Shown piece by piece: positions 22,514 through 33,874 of a stretch of 64,000 nt of DNA (positions are counted from its first letter, which is position 1; each line of letters begins with the position of its first letter). Source of the stretch: Magnolia sinica (taxonomy: Eukaryota > Streptophyta > Magnoliopsida > Magnoliales > Magnoliaceae). The position numbers were made by a program, and so were the translations under genes. The notes below the pieces were generated by a model. That model was not told where the DNA came from. It saw nothing but the letters and a program-made list of their open reading frames with translations, and made no database searches. The DNA lies in NCBI RefSeq assembly GCF_029962835.1, contig NC_080575.1, positions 59,078,493 to 59,142,492 of the forward strand. The letters are read 5' to 3'.

Positions 22514-24180
22514 GTCCAGCGAACTCATAAGAGTTATAGAGACCATCACGTGAGACCTGACTCCACTACTCAAGAGTCTAAAAAACTACCTTGCTCCATT
22601 ACTCAAGAGATTAAACTGCGTTGCTCCACTACTCAAGAGCCTAAACTGTGTGTGTAAGTGTCAGTCCAATTAAGTCTAGTCCAGTCTAGTTCAATCTAGA
22701 CTAGTCAAGTCAAGTCCAGTCAAGTCAGGACAAGTTCAGACTTGTCCAGTCAAGGTATGGTCAGTCAAAAGTACACTAGCTCCATTGCTCAAAAAGCATA
22801 AACTATATGTAGTATTCAAAATGCTGCAGGTATATATTTCACTTTAAATATGCTCGAATATGCAATTGCCTGATGAAAATTTTAAATATTGGGTAAACAA
22901 CATACAAAAAAGCATTTCTCTTGAATCAGGTTCAAATTATAGCAATAGTAAATGCCTCCAAAATATTGGTGATTATCTACTCAAAAGTTCAAATCTTCAA
23001 GATCAATTAATATATTGACAAGAGCCATGAGGTCTTTTTGTCTCTTGCCTTCTTGATGATAGAGAAATATTATCTCACAAGATTCTCCAAGGCGGTAGAG
23101 AATAAACTAGTGAAGAATCATCATTCTCTCCCAGACAATTTAAAGATTCAGATATATTCGTTAAAGGAGCAACAAAGATTATCCATCCTTCAAGGGTACC
23201 AGTAGGCTTTACTTCGGAAATATTATCTTCTGAAGAAATCTTTATGCGAAGTTGACCTGGAAAGGGGGCAAGATCTATTTCTTCAAAGTAATCTGTGCCT
23301 TGGTCTTTTTGATAATTTCTTATACGCGGTGGAGGAATTCATATGCTAAGAATTATGAAGTATGATCTAGTGCGAACGTTTAAAAGTTGCTTTTATATCA
23401 AGGCCCAGTTATATGGTCCGATGCTGTAACTTCTCAAGACTCCAAGTACCGGATCTGATGGAGACAAGTAAAAAATGTTTATCAAAAGAGATAGAATCAT
23501 CATCAATAACTTCTATGACCTTTGGAAAGTTATTAAATAAAAATTGAAAAGAAGTCTTATCTATTTTTCAGAATTAGTAAAGATCCAAGGAAAAGTCTAT
23601 GAAAAATGCCAAGGAGCACAAACTAGAAAAGACTCAACAAAAGACTCAGCGTCGGACCTTTGGAGTTGGAAATGACATCTCTAAAAGCATGATATAATGA
23701 GCAAAGAATGCAACAAATGTGAAACATGATGACAAGCACAAAGATGAAATAATTAAATCATTATCATATTGTGAATATTGCAATCAGCTTAAAAAAGAGA
23801 AGAAGCTTTCAATATATTTCAAAATTATCAATACTTCATAAAGCTAAATTGGAAAATTATAATGTCTTGAGATACTGATTCTGGTTAATTTGGCAGGAAA
23901 AACTATCATTCGAAAGCTTGAGTTATGCAGATCATGAATTAAGGAGACAATCGAAAGAGTTGTTGCAGCAGGAGAAACATTAAATAACAACTCCCTAGAC
24001 AGAGAGTTCAAAGGAAGAGTTGCCGGAGTTAATCAAAGAGACTATTGCAGTACCAGCAGCATTAAAAGATAGTTCTCTAACCAAGATACTTAGAGACGAA
24101 GTTGTCACAGCTGTTACAGTGACAGGTATCGATGAAAAGAGAATTTTATGCTCTCTAGTGAAACATCTCCTTGACACTGC
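22514..24180 (+). other. 3' internal region of plus-strand Tat element
   Basis: Positions 22514-22640 continue the block shared with the minus-strand Tat copy (gaactcataagagttatagagacc and neighbours). From 22670 to 22760 there is a short run of agtccagtc-like words. From 22800 to 24180 the sequence is AT-rich, with purine-rich words such as aaagggggcaagat (23260), and shows no recognisable coding region on either strand. Confidence 0.5.
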
Positions 24181-24184
24181 TGGC

Positions 24185-24760
24185 TAGGGGCATTCAAGTT
24201 TTCCGTTTGAACGGAATCATTCAAGTCTTCCGATCGATCGCGATCATTCAAGTCTTCCGTTCGAACACGATCATTAGAGTCTTCCGTTCAAACACGATCA
24301 TTCAATTCTTCCAAACGAACGTGATCATTCAAGTCTTCCGTTCGAACGTGATCATTCAGTCTTCCGTTCGAATGCGATCATTCAAGTCTTTCGTTCGAAC
24401 GCGATCATTCAAGTCTTCCGTTCGAACACGATTATTCAGTCTTCCGTTCGAACGTGATCATTCAAGTTTCCATTCGAACACGATCATTCAAGTCTTCCGT
24501 TTGAACGCGATCATTCAAGTCTTCTATTCGAACGCGATCATTCAAGTCTTCCGTTCGAACGCGATCATTCAAGTCTTCCGTTCAAACGCGATCATTCAAG
24601 TCTTCCATTCGAATACAATCATTCAAGTCTTCTGTTTGAACACGATCATTCAAGTCTTCTGTTCAAGCGCAATCATTCAGTCTTCCATTCGAACGCGATC
24701 ATTCAAGTCTTCCGTTCGAGCGTAATCGTTTGATCTTTTGGTCAAGTATGATTATTCAGT
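24185..24760 (+). repeat. 27-bp minisatellite close to the 3' LTR
   Basis: About 20 units of 26-27 bp, with core words gatcattcaagtcttcc and gttcgaacgc. Most units contain the palindrome CGTTCGAACG or a near form, and a GATC. The 184-codon plus frame at 24171-24725 is entirely this repeat and is not a gene. Confidence 0.95.
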
Positions 24761-24870
24761 CTTCCATACAAGCATGATCATCCAATCATCCTTCAGTTGC
24801 AGTTCATTCAGTTCTTCGATTGGAAGAAGATCGATCCTCCATTTGATTTCATGAATCAATTAAAGAAGGA

Positions 24871-24880
24871 TCGAGGGGGC
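24871..24880 (+). other. Polypurine tract of plus-strand Tat element
   Basis: The purine-rich stretch aaagaaggatcgagggggc lies just before the 3' LTR start, where plus-strand DNA priming is expected. Confidence 0.6.
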
Positions 24881-24886
24881 ATCTAT

Positions 24887-26571
24887 TGACACACAAAAAA
24901 TATTTCATCTCATTGCATGTCCATTGCATTGGTTAGAGAATTCCATGGTTCGAATCCTTTCCAGGGTTATGCACTCCTTATTTTGGTAAAAAGGAGTGAA
25001 TGGGGGTATTTTGATAAAAAGGAGTGAATGGGGGATTATGGTAAAAAGGAGTGAATTGGGGTATTTTGGTAAAAAGGAGTGGATGAGGATATTTTGGTAA
25101 AAAGGAGTGGATGGGTGTTGCCTTATATGGAGGAAGAAGTGGTTGTACACCACTATTTAAGGGAGAGATTGGTGAACACCACTATTTAAGGAAGAAGGTT
25201 GGATGTTGTGTGAAAAAAGAAGTGGTGGTAATCACCACTATTTAAAGAGTGAGGGGCCTGGGATGCCTATAAACACCCCTCCCCATGCCTCATTTAGGGG
25301 GTTGTTGGTTGGAAAACAAGAAGAAAGGAGGACAAGAAGTGAAGAGAAGTGAAGAGAAGAAAGGAAGAGAGAAAGGAAGCCCTCTTGCGCGGAACTGCAT
25401 AAAACCCCCTAGAGAAGCCTTTGCACAGAACCTCGCAATCCCCTGAAAGAGGGTCTTTGTGCCACTTCTTGTAGAGCATGTCCTGGAATAAAGCCCCTGA
25501 GCTTCTTTTTGTGGAGAAGCACTTGCACTTATCCATGCAAAAGCCCTCTGGAGAAAAGTCTCCTTGCACCTATCTGTGCAAAGCCCTCTGGAGAAGAGTC
25601 TCCTTGTGCCTATCCACACAAACGTCTCTTGAGAAAAACCTCCTTGCACGCATCGGCACAATCTCTTTAGACAAATGGTTTTTTGCCCCACTTCTAAAGG
25701 AACTATGTCCTAAGGCCTGCCTTATGCGCCACTTCATGTGGAACAATGTCCAAACAAAAGGTTTTTTATGTCCTGAAGAACCCTTTGCGCGAATCCACGC
25801 AACCACTTCTGCAAAGAAAACCCTTTGCACAAACCCGCGCAACCACTTCCGTAAAAAACCCTTTGCGCAAGTCTGCGCAACCATTTCTGCCAAGAAGCTC
25901 CATGCGCCACTTTGTGTGGAGGCATGTCCAAGAGGAAGCTCCATGCGCCACTTTGTGAGGAAGCTGTCTTAGTGCAGGGCTTTTCATGTCTTAATGGAAG
26001 CCTCTTTGCGCCACTTTAAAAGGAAGCTTGTCCAGATAGAAGCAAGATTGTCCAGACAGAAGCCTCTTACACCATATTCCACACTCTCTTGTCTTAATGC
26101 AAGCATTGTGTATCATTCTCCATGGAAGTCTATCTTGAAGTAAACCTTGTGCACTCCACCTTGGTTAAAGCTTGTGTGCCCCACTTATGATGGAGGGTCT
26201 CAAGAATCTCACAGTTGAAAGAGAAATGTGAAGCATAGAGAAAGAGTTCCAGGAGAAAGAGAGTCCGTCCGTATGACTGGAAGGATGATCAGAACCTATC
26301 GCATGACCAAATCAAGGGTTTTAAGTTTGTACAACCGATCAGCCTTTGCGATGAACATCAAAAGCATTGAAATGCTGCCAAAATCGCCATCGGGCTGTCT
26401 TCTCTTTCATTCATTGCTTTGATTGATTGTACTCTGTTTTTAGAATCAAGGCAATCTGAGGATGTAAACGAACTTAGAATAAGATATTTTGTGATCAATG
26501 TTCTCTCATTCTTTCTTTGTTATCATTGAATGAATCCCACAAATCAAACGCATTCGTTTCTTCTTGAAACA
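24887..26571 (+). repeat. 3' LTR of plus-strand Tat element
   Basis: About 1685 bp; starts TGACACACAAAAAATATT (start inferred from the purine tract and TG) and ends tttcttcttgaaaca, then ttcgt and satellite. From 25126 it aligns with the truncated 5' LTR. Its first 240 bp contain a tandem repeat of about 28 bp (24984-25115, words ggtaaaaaggagtgaat and gggggtatttt). Frames on both strands (25290-25691, 25478-25972 and others) lie in LTR sequence and are not supported as genes. Confidence 0.85.
24984..25115 (+). repeat. About 28-bp tandem repeat in U3 of the 3' LTR
   Basis: Five imperfect copies of ggtaaaaaggagtgaat plus gggggtatttt. It is absent from the truncated 5' LTR. Confidence 0.8.
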
Positions 26572-28008
26572 TTCGTAAGCTGTTAGAGTCTTCATAGTTT
26601 ATGCTCGCAAGCTGTTGGAGTCTTCACAGTTGTTCTCACAAGATATTGGTGTCTTCACAGTTTGTGCTTGCATGCTGTTGGATTCTTCACAGTTTGTGCA
26701 CACAAATTGTTTGGGTCTTCACAGTTTGTACTCGTAAGCTGTTGGAGTCTTCATAGTTAGTGCTTGAAAGCTGATGGAGTCTTCACAGTTTGTTCTCGCA
26801 AGTTCTTGGAGTCTCCACAGTTTGTGCGCACAAAGTGTTTGAGTATTCACAATTTGTGCTCGCATGATGTTGGATTCTTTATAGTTTGTGCACGTAAATT
26901 TTGGAGTCTCCACAGTTTTTAGTCGCAAGCTGTTGGAGTCTTCACAGTTTGTGCTCGTAAGCTGTTGGAGGATTCATAGTTTTCAAGCGCAACTTGTTGG
27001 AATTGTCACAATTTGTGCTCGTAAGCTGTTGGAGTCTTCATTAGTTGTGCGCACAGAGTGTTGGAGACTTCAAAGTATCATCTCGCAAGCTATTGGAGTC
27101 TTCATAGTTTATGCTTGCAAGCAGTTGGAGTCTTCATTGTTTGTGCTCGCAAGTTGTTGGAGTCTTCATAGTATCTACTCGCAAGCTATCGGAGTCTTCA
27201 CAGTTTATGCTCGCAAGATGTTGGATCTTCACCATTTGTGCTTACAAGCTTTTGAAGTCTTCATAGTTTGAGCTTCCAAGCTGATGCAGTCTTCATAGTT
27301 TGTTCTCGCAAGTTGTTGGAGTCTTTACAGTTTGTGCACACAAAATGTTTGAGTCTTCATAGTTTATGCTCGTAAGATGTTGGATTCTTCTCAATTTGTG
27401 CACACAAATTGTTGGAGCCTTCACAGCTTGTGGTCGCAAGCTGTTGGAGTCTTCATTGTTTGTGCTCGCAAGCTGTTGAAGTCTTCATAGTTTGTGCTCG
27501 CACGCAGTGCAGTCTTCATAGTTTGTTCTCACAAGTTGTTGGAGACTTCATAGTTTATAAGCGCAAAGTGTTTGAGTATTTACAGTTTGTGCTCGCAGGC
27601 TATTGGATTCTTCACAGGCGTGCGAATTGTTGGAGTCTTCATAGTTTGTGCTCGTAAGCTGTTGGAGTCTTCATAGTTTGTGCTTGCGAGTTGTTAGAGT
27701 CTTCACAATTTGTTCTTGCAAGCTAATGGAGTTTTCACAGTTGGTGCTCACAACCTATTAGAGTCTTCATATTTTGGGCTCGTAAGCTGATGGAGTCTTC
27801 ATAGTTTGTTCTCGCAAGTTATTGGAGTCTTCACAGTTTGTGCACACGAAGTGTTTGAGTCTTCACAGTTTGTGCTTGCAAGCTGTTGGATTCTTCATAG
27901 TTTATGCGCACAAATTGTTGGAGTAGTCACAGTTTTTGGTTGCAAGCTGTTGGAGTCTTCACAGTTTATGCGTGCAAGTTGTTGGAGTCTTCACAGTTTG
28001 TGCTCGCA
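26572..28008. repeat. 32-bp satellite, block 3
   Basis: About 45 monomers continuing the array after the plus-strand Tat element. The segment near 27340-27430 (ggattcttctcaatttgtgc and then cttcacagcttgtggtcgc) matches a monomer order also found near 55780-55890 and 63900-64000, linking this block to the right-hand array. The last monomer is cut after tttgtgctcgca. Confidence 0.95.
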
Positions 28009-28920
28009 TCCACCCTTAAAAGTGGGAGCACCTAAATGTGGAACTTAGGTACCATTTGAGTCTAAGCCAAATCACTGTTGTGTTCAATACCTGTGGTAAT
28101 AAATTGCTTGAGATTTTTGGGAAGTGTGGGAGCATGAAGGATACCCACCATGATAAATTGCTGATAACCCAAGAGAGAAATATAACTAGGTAATCCAAGC
28201 ATACACCAGACCTGAATCCTATGACAGGTAAAATTTGAAGTGTTGAACTTCAAATAATGAAGGTATTTGACTCCAAATTTTCAAAATCACACATAGCTTT
28301 GTTAGGAGATGCCTTACTATAATCATTTGATGATGAGTACAACTTGTTTTAATGTTTTCTTTTGCTACTGGGTTTAGTCACAGTAGTTCTCTGACAATGC
28401 ATGGTAATTGTATGTGATGTCTCGGGTTTCTTTCTCTTGCCTAAAATATGCAGGGTGCAGCTGCTTGTTTAGAAGAATTGTTGATTTTAGCAGCTGCTTG
28501 TTTAGATGTACATGGGGATGACAATGTGAAGTATTTGTAATGGAAGTTTGTTATAAGGGTGAGCATACATATGTTCCTATAACTCAAGAAAGGTTACTGG
28601 TCCTATCAATTTTGTTGGTCCTATCAATTTTCGCATATTCTGTTGGTCCTAAATAGTACTTCACAATTCATGACTTCTTTAATACTTCCCACAAAAAAGA
28701 GGGTACTTTTATCTTGTGGGTAAGAACAAACGACCACTTGATTTTCAAGGAAATTGACAAAATACATTGGAAGTATTTTCCAAAAATCCTAGCATTCACA
28801 TGTGAATGTAGGATGCATTGTATGATTTGATTGCTATTTATAATAAATGTATCATTTTTTCCCTGATTGCATTTTATGTACTATTCCTATAACATTAATT
28901 GTATTAGCTTAGATGAGTTA
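28009..28920. other. Left part of the composite block; unclassified, possible exon fragment
   Basis: Unique-looking sequence between the satellite and the copia element. A plus frame at 28448-28540 starts after a plausible acceptor (atatgcag) and reads GAAACLEELLILAAACLDV and then HGDDNVKYL; the word gcagctgcttgttt is duplicated 33 bp apart in it (28457 and 28490). I cannot name it. Positions 28800-28920 resemble 42601-42715 (ttgtatgatttgattgctat and neighbours), the sequence downstream of the PX-type exon. No other gene is seen. Confidence 0.4.
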
Positions 28921-29399
28921 ATTAATGTAAGTGCTATGGTCTCATGCTCCTTTGATTGTCAAATTTTGTTGTGCCAAAACCTCTATCTGTGTCTTGTGTT
29001 TGTACATTGATATATATATATATATCATCAAGACACTGCATCACAATGGTTCAAGACATGTACGGTGCTCTGCTTCAAGAAATGTAAAGTCATGTACTTT
29101 AAGCATCAATGTTCAGAGCTACATCGATAAGAAGAGTACATTTCAAGACTTAAGTACATTTCAAGACTCAAGTACAACTCAAGATGAAGTTTAAGTTCAA
29201 GATTTCGAAGATCTCAAATCAAGCTATATCAAGTAGAGATCTCAAGCTTCATAAGGTTCAAAGGTCAACCATTATCTGAAAAGAATGAAGTTCAATGTTC
29301 ATACTTAATGATCCAGGTATGATAGACCTTAGATTGACCTTAGGGTAGGTCATTTTATATACATAATTTAAAATGAATCTATTTATATAAATTGGTCAG

Positions 29400-29785
29400 T
29401 TCTAAGACTAGTCTTGGACCTTGTTCGACTAGTCCTAGCATTGGTTCGACCAGTGCAAGAAATTCCACGACCAGTCCTAAGTTGTTGAAGATTTTTGAAA
29501 TTTTTTGGTTACTCTACGACCAGTCCTGGAGACTGTTCAACCGGTCGTAGGGAGGTCACGACTCGACCTTCTACCAGTCCTAGAACTACGACTCAAACTC
29601 CAGCAACTAAGCCTGGTTGTCTACGACCAGTCCTGGGTCTGCTACGACCAGTCGTAGGTGGTCTAAGACCAGTCGTAGAAATCCTAATACTAGTCGTAGA
29701 ACTGTTTTCAAAGATCGTGCTTAAAAATTCAAAATGCCGTTGAAGCTACGACCAGTCGAAGGGTTCCTAAGACCAGTCGTAGATG
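29400..29785 (+). promoter_or_regulatory. Array of CGACCAGTC(G/C) near-palindromes in U3
   Basis: About 13 copies of a 10-14-bp motif around GACCAGTC (forms include CGACCAGTCGTAG, CGACCAGTCCTGG and CAACCGGTCGTAG), ending just upstream of the TATA box. The CGACCGGTCG form is a perfect palindrome. The 3' LTR has the same array at about 38235-38620. A role in transcription is inferred from position. Confidence 0.6.
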
Positions 29786-29798
29786 TGATCTTTTCATC

Positions 29799-29805
29799 TA
29801 TAAAT
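29799..29805 (+). promoter_or_regulatory. Candidate TATA box in copia 5' LTR
   Basis: TATAAAT in the context ttttcatctataaattgaac; the same element is in the 3' LTR at 38633-38639. Confidence 0.55.
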
Positions 29806-30884
29806 TGAACACGATTTTCAGAGTTTTTTCATCGATTAATTTCAAGAAAATTCAAGCCTCCACTCTAAGATAAGTTTGTTCATTTTAAGCTACATTGTGC
29901 ATATTTAATATTCTTTTTGTTAGCTTTTCTTATTTAATTTTATTCCTATATTCCAATCTTATTTGAAAAGAGGAATTGTTGTATTCCTTCTTCTTGGAAT
30001 CAAAATCAAATAGAGCTAAGCCCATTTGATTTAATTTAAAATCAATTAGAACTTAGAACCATTGTAAAGTGAGTATTGGACATTGAACATTGATTCGAAC
30101 ATCTACTCCGATTGGTTCTACCGGGCTACTACAAAAAGGAGAAATCCAGGTATTTTACTTTTATGTAATTTACATTCTTTTGGTTTTTGTCTGAGATTTG
30201 CAGAAAAATCTCATTGTGTGGTTATTTGAGGAGAGCCAGAAAACTTAGAAAGTGTGGGTTTTTGGATTGTGTAAGCCCAAGTTAAAAAGACACAATTGTG
30301 AAGGTTTCAGGTGAACCTGTGAAACCTATTTTGTTAGTGAACGCTAATATCTCCTGTGTGAGGATATTAGGAGTGGAGTAGCATTCTGTGTGGCTGTTGT
30401 TGAATAGTTGGTGTACACACAGGCGAACCACTATAATTCTTTGTCTTGTGGTTTGAATGCTTGCTTAAGTTTTATATCTTTTATCATTCAGTTTTGTGAA
30501 ATGTATGTGTGGATGTGAATGTTGTAAAATTTACATTTCAAGCATAGTGGGAATGTTGTAATAATTTAGATTTAAATTCCTACAATTTATTTCAATTCCT
30601 TACTATTTATTTATTCCTCTCCGGTTTGAGTTTTTGATACAAAGGACGTTCTAGAAATAAGGTTGTCCTGCCATAAACCCTTGGTTTTTATGGTGTAAGG
30701 TTGTCCTTAGAACTGAATTCGTATCAACCTCTCAATTCTTGTTTATTGAGGTTGCTTTTATTTTAGCGTTGTAAATTGATTTATTTTATTTGGTTATCAT
30801 ATTCGTTTATTCCGCTGTTAAAGTTTTATTTTGGCATCATCCTATTCACCTCCCCTCTAGGACGTATAGCCAGGCCATTTCAAG

Positions 30885-30896
30885 TGGTATCAGAGC
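30885..30896 (+). other. Primer binding site of the copia element
   Basis: TGGTATCAGAGC, two bases after the LTR end; the standard plant copia PBS complementary to the initiator tRNA-Met. Confidence 0.95.
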
Positions 30897-30966
30897 TTAA
30901 TAGCTCGCTCTTATTGCTTTTTATTTAGATTTATTTTCTGAGCTAACGATCTAAGCTATTTAAAAG

Positions 30967-32411
30967 ATGTCAAATTTTGATAGCCTATCAGTCACTAGGC
31001 CTCCACCCTTTGATGACTCCAACTATGCCTATTGGAAAGCCAGAATGAGGATCTTCCTAAAATCAATGGATGAGAGTGTGTGGCAAGCCATAGTGACTGA
31101 TTGTAACCCACCTACCACTGAAGTGACTGGTATCGATGGTTCAAAATCAATGAGAGTAACACCGTATTTCTCATGGACCACTCTTCAGAAAAATGAGAGT
31201 AGTGCCAATGTAAAAGCACTAAATGTAATCACTTGCGCACTATCACCGGATGAGTTCAAAAGAATCATATCCTATGATACTGCAAAGCAAGCCTGGGATA
31301 TATTAGAAATGACACACGAGGGTACTACAATTGTCAAAAAATCTAAAGTCCAACTCCTCACAACCAAATTTGAAGAAATTCATATGGAGGAAAATGAAAT
31401 GTTTATGGACTTTTACACAAAATTAAATGACATTGTAAACTCAATGTGGGGTCTTGGCGATAAAATCCCAGAAAGTAAAGTGTGTGCAAGGATACTGCGC
31501 TCACTTCCTGAACGGTTCAACTTTAAGGTAACCACGATCCAGGAACTTCGTGATACGGATAATATGAGGGTAGAAGAACTAGTTGGTTCTTTACAAACAT
31601 ATGAGTTAAACTTTAAAGCTCCTAAAAATAAGTCTATCGCTCTTAAATCCTCTAAATGTATTTCTCAAGAAAACTCTGATTCTGAAGATGATATGGCTCT
31701 TTTAGCGAAAAAGTTTTACAAGATTTTCAAGAGTAAAAAGAGGGTTGATTTTCAAAAATCAAATGACAAGAAAAAGATCAAAACCTAAATCTAAAACTTG
31801 GAAGTCTTTGAAAGATAGTCAATGTTACAACTGCCAAGAATATGGGCATTTAGCAAACAAATGTCCTAAAAAGGACAAACCCAAAAAGAAGGGTATATTG
31901 GCTACTTGGGATGAATCATCTGATTCTGAAGCTTCTTCTGAATCAGAAGATTCTGAAATCGAGTCGGACAGTGAAGTTAAAGCCCTTATGACTCTAGCCA
32001 AATTCACTTTTTTCAGATCATGATGAATCAACTAGAGAAGAAAATCTGAATAGTGATTATGAAATGAAGATGACCTTTAAGACGCTTACAATGCCTTATA
32101 CAAGGAAAGTTGTAAAATTGCTGTCAAACTTAAACTTCAAAAAGAAAAGTTTTTTTAAACTCAAAGAATGTTTTGAATCTCTTGATTTAGAAAAATCTCA
32201 AATTTCAGATTGTTTTGAAAAATCAAAATGCGATTTAGAATTCAAAACCTCCCTGATTGAAAATCTGGAATCTGAAAATGAGAAACTTAAAAATGAAGTA
32301 TCTTCTGTTATGAGTTTAAAAGATACATGGAGGTATGCCCAAGGAGATCCAAAGTTAGAAAAACTTTTATCCAGATCTAGAAAATGTGGCGACAGATCCG
32401 GGTTGGGCTAG
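30967..32411 (+). pseudogene. Copia gag, frameshifted
   Basis: The start ATG at 30967 lies 70 bp after the PBS. The first frame (30967-31788, 273 codons) begins with FDSLSVTRPPPFDDSNYAYW and has the copia gag helices (KAWDILEMTHEG-like, SKVQLLTTKFEEIHMEENEM, RILRSLPERFNFKVTTIQEL). It stops after a Lys-rich segment; a +1 frame (31745-32023) continues with the zinc knuckle CYNCQEYGHLANKCPKK and an Asp/Ser/Glu-rich stretch. A third frame (32064-32411) holds a coiled-coil-like tail (LKECFESLDLEKSQISDCFE, LESENEKLKNEVSSV) and the LSRSRKCGDRSGLG end typical of SIRE gag. At least two frame breaks. Confidence 0.92.
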
Positions 32412-32456
32412 GATAAAAATGTTCCTCCTAAACAAAAGTATACTACTCCTAAGTTT

Positions 32457-32996
32457 GTGAAAGGAGAGTCCTCTAACTCAATAGGGAGAAATACTAGTCA
32501 AGGTTTTTCTAAAAATACAAAAGCTTTTCAAAAACCTAAAACCAGCTTTGTCAACTTCAAAAATCAGAACAGAAACCCACTAGCTGAAAAGATAGTTGAT
32601 TTACTCAAGGAGCTCTTAAAATCTAACTCAGTAGGTCATTCTTATAACAACAGACAGAAGAAGACCAACTATACTCCTAAACCCAAAATAGTTCTGAAAT
32701 GGGTTACTAAGGTTACCTGCTTAGTTGCCCACACCGCTTTCAAAGCTATAAGCCATTCAAAGTGGTACCTAGATAGTGGATGCTCCAGGCATATGACAGG
32801 CAACAAGGCTTTATTCACTGATCTTAAAGATATGACTGATGGGTCAGTTACTTTTGGTGATGGAAGCAATTGCAAAATAATTGGCCAAGGTACAGTTTAA
32901 CTATATAATCTTCCCTTATTTAAGAATGTTTTATATGTTGAGGGGCTAAAACACAACCTGTTAAGCATATCCCAAATATACGATAACAACCATAGT
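32457..32996 (+). pseudogene. Copia protease
   Basis: Frame 32457-32900 has a basic Asn/Lys-rich linker, then the copia protease motif KWYLDSGCSRHMTGN with the catalytic DSG (about 32770), FTDLKDMTDGSVTFGDGSN and KIIGQGTV. A stop (TAA, probably from a CAA codon) follows at 32898-32900. The rest (NLPLFKNVLYVEGLKHNLLS-like) continues in the same reading after the stop. Confidence 0.9.
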
Positions 32997-33870
32997 GTGA
33001 AATTTTCCAATCAAGGTTGTGAAATCATAAACAAAATGGGTTCTGTAATATTAACTGGTCGCAGAACTTCTGAAAACTGCTATATTGTAAGTGATGGTAG
33101 CTCATCTAATCAACAGTGCTACATGGTCCATACCGATGAGACAGAATTATGGCATAAACGCCTTGAACATGTACACTACCGGAATTTATACAGATTGAGC
33201 AAAGGAGAACTAATAAGAGGTCTACCTAAATTACAAAAAGTAGACAAAATATGTGGTGAATGCCAGTATGGCAAGCAAACAAGGAGCTCTCACAAAAAGG
33301 TGAACTCCAATGCCACATTAAGACCACTCGAGCTACTCCACATGGATCTTATAGGACCTACAAGGACGGAGAGTCGAGGTGAAAAAAAATACATCCTGAT
33401 AATTGTGGATGATTTTACCAGATTCACTTGGGTAGCTTTCTTAAGAGATAAATTAGAAACCCTTGATGAAGTGAAAAAGATCATCAAACGGATCCTGACT
33501 GAAAAATGTTCTCAAGTTTGTAAGATCCGTAGTGATCATGGATTTGAGTTCGAAAATAGCAGTTTCAAAAAGTTTTGTAGTGATCAGGGAATATCGCATG
33601 AATTCTCTACCCCCAAAACACCATAACAAAATGGAATTGTGGAGAGGAAAAATAAAGTGCTTCAAGAAATGGGAAACGTAATGTTAAATAATATGAAGCT
33701 CCTTAGAAATCTTTGGCTGAAGCAGTGAATACCGCCTGCTATATTATTAACCGGGTTTATACTTGTAAATCTAATAATAAAACAGCTTACGAACTATGGT
33801 TTGATAAGAAGCCTACTGTTAAATAATTTTGAGTTTTTGGCAGCAAGTGCTATATTTTACGTGACCGTGA
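32997..33870 (+). pseudogene. Copia integrase
   Basis: Frame 32997-33626 covers the zinc finger (LWHKRLEHVHYRNLYRLSKG, then CGECQYGKQTRSSHKKV) and most of the core: LELLHMDLIGPTR with the first Asp, YILIIVDDFTRFTWVAFL, and the second Asp in IRSDHGFEFENSSFKKF. The usual NG after the Asp reads HG here. TAA at 33624-33626 interrupts just before QNGIVERKN, which contains the third catalytic residue. Remnants run on to about 33870 with more stops. Confidence 0.9.
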
Positions 33871-33874
33871 AAAT

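Larger units (their letters stand above)
14096..26571 (+). mobile_element. Plus-strand Tat-like element with truncated 5' LTR and nested solo LTR
   Basis: A 5' LTR (14096-15529) is followed by the Tat-type PBS (15533-15550), an internal region without a recognisable pol, a purine-rich tract and a 3' LTR (24887-26571). The 5' LTR lacks about 239 bp at its start and joins the satellite directly. The 3' side is flanked by ttcgt plus satellite. The internal region shares a non-coding block with the minus-strand Tat element and contains a 4.6-kb solo LTR. The lack of pol suggests a non-autonomous (LARD-like) derivative, or heavy decay. Confidence 0.85.
28926..30882 (+). repeat. 5' LTR of the copia element
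   Basis: 1957 bp; starts TGTAAGTGCTATGG and ends CCAGGCCATTTCA. It carries a (TA)n run near 29011-29022, the CGACCAGTC array (about 29400-29785) and a TATA box at 29799. Short ORFs at 28931-29194 and 29495-29743 also occur in the other LTR or lie in the motif array, and lack protein features. Confidence 0.95.

Noticed and set aside
24171..24725. 184-codon ORF
   Set aside because: It is wholly the 27-bp minisatellite; the peptide is a translation of the repeat.
31825..32031. Minus-strand ORF opposite the copia gag zinc knuckle
   Set aside because: Shadow of the gag acidic segment; the plus strand has the CCHC motif.
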